Shown piece after piece: positions 58,549-64,000 of a stretch of DNA of 64,000 bases. The DNA lies in NCBI GenBank assembly GCA_035308365.1, contig DATGGU010000172.1:1-64000 (forward strand), read 5' to 3'. Under the pieces are notes generated by a model. It was given only the letters and a program-made list of their open reading frames with translations. It ran no database searches and had not been told where the DNA came from. Position numbers and translations under genes: made by a program. Source of the stretch: PALSA-505 sp035308365 (lineage in GTDB: Bacteria > Actinomycetota > Actinomycetes > Streptosporangiales > Streptosporangiaceae). The stretch's first letter is position 1. Each line of letters starts with the position of its first letter.

Positions 58549-58794
58549 CCCCGGGTGGGCGTAGAAATGCACTCACCACCGGAAACGGTGACCACCCGGG
58601 GGAGACTCCGGAACGCGGGAAGAGTTGGGAGACCGGCGCTTCTAGCGGGTCATTGGCCCTGGTGACAGGCCTGTAGCCGTCGCTGCTGGGAGCTGGTACG
58701 GCCGGGAAACCGGCTAGCTGGAGCCCGGTATGCTGACGCTGCAAGCCGGGCGGGGCCCCTCCATCTCATACATGGAGGGGTCCCGCCTTATTTT
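58549..58794 (+). ncRNA. Candidate structured RNA ending in a terminator
   Basis: A 10-base stem CCCCGGGTGG (58549-58558) with CCACCCGGGG (58592-58601) encloses two hairpins, GCGT-AGAA-ATGC and CACCG-GAAA-CGGTG. Next come an ACTC/GAGT hairpin (605-625), GGCCcTG-GTGA-CAGGCC (58655-58671) and GCCGG-GAAA-CCGGC (58701-58714) with flanking AGCT/AGCT and GGG/CCC pairs. Three loops are GNRA tetraloops. A terminator closes the 3' end. I match it to no known class (not RNase P, tmRNA, SRP or a riboswitch I know). It may be a stand-alone RNA or the 3' untranslated region of the oxidoreductase gene. Confidence 0.45.
58749..58794 (+). terminator. Intrinsic terminator
   Basis: GGCGGG, one G-T pair, then CCCCTCCAT pair with ATGGAGGGG and CCCGCC around the loop CTCATAC: a 16-base stem followed by TTATTTT (58788-58794). 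One of the two clearest Rho-independent terminators in the window. Confidence 0.9.
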
Positions 58795-58837
58795 CTCTGT
58801 GCATTCTGCCCTAACGCAACGCCGCGTACTCACACCG

Positions 58838-58861
58838 ACACGCGAACAATGCGCGAATACC
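58838..58861 (+). repeat. Direct repeat, copy 1
   Basis: ACACGCGAACAAT-G-CGC-G-AA-T-ACC; a second copy at 59376-59399 differs at three positions (A, A and C). The copies bound a 515-base stretch containing the possible NTF2-like remnant. Confidence 0.6.
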
Positions 58862-58976
58862 AATATCCCCACGGCCCGGGACGACCGGGCACACGCTCAC
58901 CCCGATCGATGCGGCACTGCCGGGTCAGAGGTCCGTCCGTTCGCTGAGCATCCGTGATGCCGCCTACTCGGCCAGG

Positions 58977-59160
58977 CTAGGCTTCACCGGTATGACGGGG
59001 AGCGACATACGCATCGTGCTGCGCGCTCACCAGGTGGGCGAGGTGAACGATCCGGTCGTTGACCACCCTGAACAGCCTGAGGACTACGTTCACACAGATG
59101 GTGCTGTATGGACTTGGCAGGGTAGGCGGCGGATAGCCGGTGGTGTCCGGCTGCGCATGT
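58977..59160 (-). pseudogene. Possible C-terminal remnant of an NTF2/SnoaL-like protein
   Basis: A frame ending at 58977 reads STICVNVVLRLFRVVNDRIV then HLAHLVSAQHDAYVAP, with the look of the last beta strands of a SnoaL/NTF2-like domain (LxLFRVVxGRIxHLAxx). Nothing recognisable remains upstream and no good start exists. Weak; recognition is from memory of the family pattern only. Confidence 0.25.
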
Positions 59161-59375
59161 ACGACCTCGTGACGCGCTGCGGCGATTCGGCCTGAGCATC
59201 GCCGGCCTGAGCCTTACCCACTTATGGTTGCCACCATCGATCAGGCAAACTGACCGCTGGAACCAACTCCCCAAATCCCTATAAGTGTCACATATAGGAT
59301 ACTCACTCGGTCACGCCCTCTAAAGACTTACCGACGGAGCGGGCAGCGTAACGTCCGTCATGCAAGGCTGGCGGG

Positions 59376-59399
59376 ACACGCGAACAATACGCAAACACC
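59376..59399 (+). repeat. Direct repeat, copy 2
   Basis: Second copy of the element at 58838 (ACACGCGAACAATACGCAAA then CACC). A nearby 13-base string GCAGCGTAACGTC (59343-59355) recurs at 62945-62957, upstream of the glutamine synthetase-like gene. Confidence 0.6.
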
Positions 59400-59588
59400 G
59401 GCCATTTCCACTGCACTCGGACGGGCTGTTCAGCCCGGTTGGCGGAGGCTGGGCCGTGCCCCTTTCAGGCACCGCTGAAGGGTGCGGCTACCGGCCGCCT
59501 TGCGGTGTTATTGTCACGATCATCTTGGCGGACGTGGTTCACCGGTGGCCGGCAACCGGCCCGGCCGCGTAGCCGTCTCAGCTACAGG

Positions 59589-59611
59589 GAAGCTTCACCA
59601 GGCGAAGCTTC
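59589..59611. promoter_or_regulatory. Two GAAGCTTC palindromes before the S53 peptidase gene
   Basis: GAAGCTTC at 59589-59596 and 59604-59611, separated by seven bases; each is palindromic and together they can pair as one hairpin. They end 13 bases before the ATG, overlapping the likely leader and close to the GAGGGGAAG ribosome-binding site. Confidence 0.4.
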
Positions 59612-59624
59612 AGAGGGGAAGCTG

Positions 59625-61514
59625 ATGCATGCTCGAAGTCATGTCAGCACGGTCCTAGCGGTATCGGCGGCGTCGGCGGTGCTGGCCGGCGGCATCGCCA
59701 GCGCCGCACCAATCCACCCGGGCAGCAACCGCGTGACACTGGCCAGCACCGCTGCGGTGGCCGGCCAGAACTCCGCACTCAGTCCGCTAGCCCAAACCAG
59801 CAACGTGCAGGTGAATGTGTTCACCGGCCGCGATCTGACCGGGCTCGCGGCGATGGCCAGGGCCGTGTCCGACCCGGCCAGCTCGAGCTACGCGCACTAT
59901 CTGACCCCTGCCCAGGTTCAGAAGGACTTCGGCGCCACCGCCGGGCAGCAGCGCGCGGTCGCGAACTGGCTGCACGCCGCCGGCCTGACCGTGGGCTACC
60001 ACGACCCCTTCGTGGTTGCGGCCACCGGGACCACGGCGCAGGCCGAGGCGGCGGTGCGGGCGAGGCTCGAACTGAACCGTCCCAAGGGTGGCACCGAACA
60101 GGTTGTCTCCACCCAGGCCATGTCGGTGCCGGCGTCGGTCGCCGGGGCGATCAGCACGGTCCGGGTGGCTACCGCGGTCATCCCGATGGGCTTCCACGAG
60201 CCGATGCGGCCGGTCAGCCGCGCGATCACTGCGAGCATCAAGGAAGAGTGCTCGAACTACTACGGCCAGAAGCCGGCCAAGGGAACGCCGGCGGCCTTCG
60301 GCAAGCGGCTCGCCTGGGCGCCCTGCGGTTACCTGCCGCAGCAGTTGCGCGGCGCCTACGGCGCGGCCAGGTCCGGGCTGACCGGCAGGGGTGTCAGCCT
60401 CGCGGTCATGAGCGAGGACAACGACTCCACCGCGCTCAAGGACGCCAACCGCTGGGCAAGGGACCGCCACTTCCAGCCGTTCCGGCCCGGCCAGTATGCG
60501 GCCCACATCGCCCCGGACGCGCCCAATGGCATCGGCGACGGGGAGAGCGCCCTTGACATCGAGTCCTCGCACGGCATGGCCCCGGACGCCAGGGTCAGCT
60601 ACGTGGTCGGCAACGGCAAGATCACCGGTGACCGGCTGCTCGACTCGCTGTATGCCATCGTGGCCTACCACATCGCCGACGTCGTGAGCAGCTCCTGGTA
60701 CGAGGGCTACATGCCGGTGCCGGACAGCATGATCGACGCCTGGGAGACCGTGCTGGAGCGGGCCGCCGTCGAGGGCATCACCGTCAACTTCGCGACCGGT
60801 GACTACGGCGACACCACGCCGCTGCAGTACCCGGGCTCCGACCCGTGGATCACCACGATCGGCGGCACCAGCGTCGCCGTCGGCCGCCAGGGCCAGCGGC
60901 TGTGGGAGACCGGCTGGGAGACCGACGAGGCCGGGCTCAAGAACGGGCAGTGGAACCCAGCGCCGCCCGGCAACTTCATGGAGGGCAGCACCGGCGGTGT
61001 GTCCAAGACCTTCGCCGAGCCGTACTACCAGGCCGGGATCGTGTCGCACAACAAGATCAAGGGCAAGGCCATGCGGGCCGTGCCCGACGTTTCGGATCTT
61101 GGCGACTGGAACCTTGGCTACCAGATCGGGCTCTCCATTCCCACCGGCCCGCACAGGCTCAGCTACGAAAACCAGGTCAACGGCGGCACCAGCCTGGCAT
61201 CGCCGATGTTCACCGGGTTCGAGGCCGACCTGATCCAGGGCCGTCACGGCATCGCGCTCGGGTTCGCCAACCCGGCGCTTTACGACCTGGCCAACACGCC
61301 TGCCTACTACGACGTCACCGGCGACCCGCAGGGCCAGGGCAACACCGAGGCGGACGTGTACGGCCCCGCCTACGGGCAGGGACCGACGCTGTCCACGATG
61401 GGCCAGTGCGCGAGCACGCACCACTTGTACTGCACGCCTGGCTATGACACGGTCAGCGGCATCGGCACCCCGGGACCGGCGTTCTTCAGCTCGTTCGGTT
61501 CCCACCCGAAGTAG
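59625..61514 (+). CDS. Secreted S53-family (sedolisin-like) serine peptidase
   Basis: 629 residues. Signal peptide of about 28 residues ending ASA-AP, then the activation prodomain (about 40-190; YAHYLTPAQVQKDFGATAGQ) and the catalytic domain. The S53 charge-relay Glu and Asp lie in GDGESALDIESSHG, the oxyanion Asp in NFATGDYGD, and the nucleophile Ser in NGGTSLASPMF; the C-terminal calcium site region is around YDTVSGIGTPG. S53 enzymes are usually acid-active and autoprocessed outside the cell. ATG 59625 with GAGGGGAAG upstream; the upstream codons of the longer frame are non-coding. Confidence 0.93.
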   Translation: MHARSHVSTVLAVSAASAVLAGGIASAAPIHPGSNRVTLASTAAVAGQNSALSPLAQTSNVQVNVFTGRDLTGLAAMARAVSDPASSSYAHYLTPAQVQKDFGATAGQQRAVANWLHAAGLTVGYHDPFVVAATGTTAQAEAAVRARLELNRPKGGTEQVVSTQAMSVPASVAGAISTVRVATAVIPMGFHEPMRPVSRAITASIKEECSNYYGQKPAKGTPAAFGKRLAWAPCGYLPQQLRGAYGAARSGLTGRGVSLAVMSEDNDSTALKDANRWARDRHFQPFRPGQYAAHIAPDAPNGIGDGESALDIESSHGMAPDARVSYVVGNGKITGDRLLDSLYAIVAYHIADVVSSSWYEGYMPVPDSMIDAWETVLERAAVEGITVNFATGDYGDTTPLQYPGSDPWITTIGGTSVAVGRQGQRLWETGWETDEAGLKNGQWNPAPPGNFMEGSTGGVSKTFAEPYYQAGIVSHNKIKGKAMRAVPDVSDLGDWNLGYQIGLSIPTGPHRLSYENQVNGGTSLASPMFTGFEADLIQGRHGIALGFANPALYDLANTPAYYDVTGDPQGQGNTEADVYGPAYGQGPTLSTMGQCASTHHLYCTPGYDTVSGIGTPGPAFFSSFGSHPK

Positions 61515-61522
61515 TCACCACC

Positions 61523-61559
61523 TGAGTCCCGGCCGCCGGCGGCCGGTGGCCGGGACTCA
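61523..61559. terminator. Bidirectional hairpin terminator
   Basis: TGAGTCCCGGCC (61523-61534) pairs perfectly with GGCCGGGACTCA (61548-61559) between the convergent peptidase and glutamine synthetase-like genes, and includes the latter's stop. Confidence 0.7.
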
Positions 61560-62903
61560 CAGATGGTAGGCGTACTCGCGGAACTCCCAGTCGGTGACGA
61601 AGCGCTCGAACCGCTCGATCTCGTCGCGCTTGTAGCTCAGGAACGAGGCGGTGAAGTACTCGCCGAGCACGCCGGTGAGCTCGCGGTCGGCCTCCAGCGC
61701 GGCGAGCGCCTCGGTCAGCCGCATCGGCAGCATGTCCGAACGGCCCGGGTCGTAGCCGTAGCCTTCCAGCTTCTCCGGCGGCTCGGTCTTGTCCTCGATG
61801 CCCAGGCAGACCGCCGCGCCGATGGCGGCCATGCCCAGGTAGGGGTTGGCGGTGGCGTCGCCGAGCCGGATCTCCATCCGGGCCGCGGCGCCGCGCTCCG
61901 GCGGGATCCGCAGCATGGCGCTGCGGTTGTCCAGCCCCCAGTCGATCAGCCAGGGCGCGAGCGTGTCTGGGCCGAACCGCTTGTAGGAGTTGATGGTGGG
62001 GTTGAGCAGCGCGCTCAGCGCCCGCGCGTGCCGCAGCACGCCGCCGATGGCGTGCCTGCCCACGGCCGACAGACCGTCGGGACCGCCGGTGTCGCCGAAC
62101 ACGTTGGCTCCCGCCTCGTCGTTCAGCGAGACGTGCACGTGGAAGCCGGAGCCGCCCTCGTCGTTGAACGGCTTGGCCATGAACGTGGCGAGCATCCCCC
62201 GGTGCCGGGCGATCTCCTGCACGGCCGACTTGAGCCGGAACGCACGGTCGGCGGCGTCGGTCAGCTCGGAGTGCCCCAGGTTGATCTCGAACTGGCCCGG
62301 GGAGAACTCGTGGTTGGCCGCGATCACCCGCAGGCCGGCGTCGCGCAGTTGCCTGAGCATGTGCAGCAGCAGGCCGTCCGGGTCGCCCTTGCGGCCGACC
62401 ACATAGACGTTGCCCGGCTCGTCGGCGTAGCGCCGCCAGGCGCCGTCCTCGCCGCGCTGGCACAGAAAGAACTCAAGCTCCGGGCCGCAGATCATGGTGT
62501 AACCCAGCCCGGCCAGGCGCTGGGCCACCCGCCGCACGACCACGCGGGGCGATTCCGGCGCCGGGTCACCGTCCGGGGTGGCCGCGTCGCCCAGGCACCA
62601 GGCGGCGCCCTGCTCCCAGGGCAGCGGCGTCACCGTGGTCAGGTCGGGGAAGACCGCGATGTCGGGCAGGCCCGATTCGAGGCCACCCTGGACCGGCACC
62701 ACGTCTCCCATCGGGGAGGTGTGGTAGACGGCCCGGCAGAACGCCAGCCCGTGCCGCGCCGCCGCGGGCAACTGGTCCACGAGCACATCGCGGCCGCGGT
62801 CGATGCCGATCAGGTCGGGGTAGGACACCCGGATCACATCGATACCGTCGGCTCGCAGCCGCTCGGCTACCTCCGCCGCGTCCGGCGGGATCATCTTGGC
62901 CAC
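61557..62903 (-). CDS. Glutamine synthetase family protein (GlnA-like ligase)
   Basis: 448 residues. GS beta-grasp N-terminus with VIRVSYPDLIGIDRGRDVLV, catalytic-domain motifs CGPELEFFL, NHEFSPGQFEINLGH, KPFNDEGGSGFHVHVSLND, RFGPDTLAPW, and ARMEIRLGDATANPYL. Lacks the adenylylation-site region of GSI-beta. It probably links glutamate to an amine (for example a polyamine or ethanolamine) rather than ammonia, as suggested by the nearby aldehyde dehydrogenase; true glutamine synthesis remains possible. ATG 62903. The divergent 148-base region has GTGAAC-CGCAGC-GTAAC, which loosely recalls half-sites of a GlnR box. Confidence 0.9.
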   Translation of the reverse strand: MAKMIPPDAAEVAERLRADGIDVIRVSYPDLIGIDRGRDVLVDQLPAAARHGLAFCRAVYHTSPMGDVVPVQGGLESGLPDIAVFPDLTTVTPLPWEQGAAWCLGDAATPDGDPAPESPRVVVRRVAQRLAGLGYTMICGPELEFFLCQRGEDGAWRRYADEPGNVYVVGRKGDPDGLLLHMLRQLRDAGLRVIAANHEFSPGQFEINLGHSELTDAADRAFRLKSAVQEIARHRGMLATFMAKPFNDEGGSGFHVHVSLNDEAGANVFGDTGGPDGLSAVGRHAIGGVLRHARALSALLNPTINSYKRFGPDTLAPWLIDWGLDNRSAMLRIPPERGAAARMEIRLGDATANPYLGMAAIGAAVCLGIEDKTEPPEKLEGYGYDPGRSDMLPMRLTEALAALEADRELTGVLGEYFTASFLSYKRDEIERFERFVTDWEFREYAYHL

Positions 62904-63051
62904 TCACGTTCCCCTGCATCGTAAGGAAGCGAATGAAGTGAACCGCAGCGTAACGTCGGCCTACGCAACCGGACAATAGCCGGACCGGGCGGCGGCGGGC
63001 CATCCCCTGCCTGGCACGAAGGCAGGTCCGTCGTCTAGCATCCGGAATCGT

Positions 63052-63270
63052 ATGGATACGAACGACCGACATCTCACCGGGTTCTTCTACCCGGCATGGC
63101 GCGGCGACGCCACGCTGGAGCTGTTCGGCTCCCCCACCGAGGAACTGGCCAGGCTCACGGTGGACGAGGTGATCGGCGGCTACTACCGTCAGGTCGGCGT
63201 GACCTGGGACGGTGGCAGCGTGCTCGCCCGGCCGGCGGCTGGCACGCCCGGGAAGTCAGAAAGATCATGA
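63052..63270 (+). CDS. Small unknown protein coupled to an aldehyde dehydrogenase
   Basis: 72 residues: MDTNDRHLTGFFYPAWRGDA, LFGSPTEELARLTVDEVIGG and a Pro-rich end. No family recognised; it could be a complete small protein or a truncated N-terminus. ATG 63052. Its TGA (63268-63270) overlaps the ATG of the next gene in ATGA, so the two are translated together. Confidence 0.55.
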   Translation: MDTNDRHLTGFFYPAWRGDATLELFGSPTEELARLTVDEVIGGYYRQVGVTWDGGSVLARPAAGTPGKSERS

Positions 63271-64000
63271 ACCTGATGAGCGTGCCGAGCGTGGCCGGCG
63301 TCAGCGTCGACCCGCGGCACTGGATCGGCGGCAGACGGGTGGCGTCCGGTGACACCTTCACCGACGTCTCCCCCATCGGCGAACAGCCGGTCGCCAGGGT
63401 CGCCCGCGGCGGCGCCAGCGAGGTATCCGCCGCAGTCCGGGCGCCGCTGACCGCCAGCCTGCTCGCCGGCATCACCCGCGAGGCGGGGCTGCCCGACGGC
63501 GTGTTCAACGTCGTGCAGGGCCTGGGCAGCGAGGCAGGCGCTGCGCTGGCCGGGCATCCCGGCCTTTCCCGGCTCGCCTTCACCGGCTCGGCCGCGACCG
63601 GGCGCCTGGTCGCGGCGGCTGCCGGCAGCCAGCTCACCCCGGTCTCGCTGGAACTCGGCGGCAAGTCACCGCTGCTGGTCTTCGCCGACGCCGACCTGGA
63701 TCTCGCGGTCAGGCACGCGGCCGGGCAGTTCGACAACGCCGGCCAGGTCTGCCTGGCCGGTACCAGGCTGCTGGTCTCGGCGGACATCGCGCCGGAGTTC
63801 ACGGCCCGGTTCGTGCGGCGGCCGGCGGCGCTGCGGCAGGGTGACCCGCGCGACGACACGACCGGCATCGGGCCGAACATCACCCGCCAGCACCTGGACC
63901 GGGTGGACGGCTACGTCCGGCGCGCGATCGTGGCCGGCGCGCACCCGGTGCTCGGCGGCGGGCGCAACACCGGGCTTGGCGGCCTGTACTACCAGCCGAC
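63267..64000 (+). pseudogene. Aldehyde dehydrogenase with an internal deletion (partial, runs off window)
   Basis: The frame is open from ATG 63267 to the window end (244 codons). Residues 1-59 (WIGGRRVASGDTFTDVSPIG) are a normal N-terminus. At residue 59/60 (about 63444) the sequence jumps from AAVRA to PLTASLLAGITREAGLPDGV; the intervening roughly 120-130 residues, including the PWN and K-P-A/S-E cofactor motifs, are missing in frame. The rest is conserved: catalytic Glu129 in ELGGKSP and Cys162 in GQVCLAG. Without those motifs NAD binding should fail. Deletion in the genome or an assembly error. Confidence 0.8.

Larger units (their letters stand above)
58383..59624. other. 1.24-kb protein-poor region
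   Basis: I see no intact protein gene. Contents from left to right: a cluster of DnaA-box-like sites (58420-58504), a probable structured RNA with terminator (58549-58794), a direct-repeat pair (58838 and 59376), a possible degraded NTF2-like gene on the minus strand (58977-59160) and two palindromes before the peptidase gene (59589-59611). Base composition falls in places (58790-58870 and 59270-59410), unlike the neighbouring genes. Confidence 0.6.

Noticed and set aside
58549..58794. Assignment of the structured RNA to RNase P RNA, tmRNA, SRP RNA, or common riboswitches (cobalamin, SAM, TPP, c-di-AMP)
   Set aside because: The invariant sequence boxes of these classes that I know are absent.
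58730..58957. A 75-codon plus-strand frame starting at the structured RNA 3' end
   Set aside because: It runs through the terminator hairpin and has no ribosome-binding site or protein-like composition.
58383..59624. Chromosomal replication origin
   Set aside because: DnaA-box-like sites are present but imperfect and few, and dnaA, dnaN, rpmH or parAB genes are absent from the neighbourhood.
62930..62960. A GlnR box upstream of the glutamine synthetase-like gene
   Set aside because: GTGAAC-N6-GTAAC matches only half-sites loosely and could be chance; not enough to list as a site.
1..64000. CRISPR arrays, tRNA or rRNA genes, transposases
   Set aside because: No regularly spaced repeats, no cloverleaf or conserved rRNA segments and no transposase motifs were seen. 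A covariance-model search for tRNA would be decisive.

Overview
The window is high-GC DNA (coding frames carry G or C at most third positions, with frequent GTG starts) from a Gram-positive actinomycete. A WhiB-family regulator, SigB/SigF-type sigma factor and partner-switching proteins, F420-type luciferase-like oxidoreductases, UdgX, LapA and DUF3040 proteins all point to Actinomycetota. I cannot name a genus. No rRNA, tRNA, CRISPR array or transposase was recognised.

Layout. 1-10000: type II NADH dehydrogenase, WhiB, a SigB/F-type sigma factor, small membrane stress proteins, a universal stress protein, then a signalling block (PAS-GAF-PP2C, GAF-ANTAR, STAS, MEDS-ATPase). 10000-19700: a degenerate glycosyltransferase, an acetyltransferase, topoisomerase IB, an overlapping three-gene phosphorelay/PP2C operon, a YihY membrane protein, UdgX and a hemerythrin. 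19900-33400: a surface-glycan locus with UDP-sugar dehydrogenase, seven glycosyltransferases or glycosyltransferase domains, GmhA, HldE and a GT2-GmhB fusion (together a route from sedoheptulose-7-phosphate to ADP-heptose), a carbamoyltransferase, a decayed epimerase and a flippase-like membrane protein. 33600-42800: catalase KatE, remnants, DoxX, a second PP2C/STAS/ATPase signalling set, DUF3040, CYTH-CHAD and a second YihY. 42800-49000: exported beta-propeller protein, PEBP protein, and an oxyanion (tungstate/molybdate type) ABC operon with a helix-turn-helix/binding-protein regulator. 49200-58400: unknown protein, MFS exporter, second carbamoyltransferase, divergent TldD/TldE, FAD enzyme, unknown protein and F420-type oxidoreductase, which may be one biosynthetic locus. 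58400-59600: a protein-poor stretch with DnaA-box-like repeats and a probable structured RNA ending in a strong terminator. 59600-64000: S53 peptidase, glutamine synthetase-like enzyme, a small unknown and an aldehyde dehydrogenase lacking an internal segment and running off the window.

How it works together. Three PP2C phosphatases, two STAS proteins, two anti-sigma-type ATPases and one sigma factor suggest a partner-switching stress network. Several genes with stress-type products (the sigma gene itself, usp, the small membrane protein at 9777, hemerythrin, katE, a PP2C gene, DUF3040) are preceded by GTTT(or GATT)-N14 to N16-GGG elements resembling SigB/SigF promoters. The heptose locus is largely organised in runs with ATGA or GTGA 4-base overlaps, indicating translational coupling. 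At least four loci are remnants or deletion products (18889, 32011, 35871, 63267), so this chromosome segment has lost DNA repeatedly, or the assembly has.
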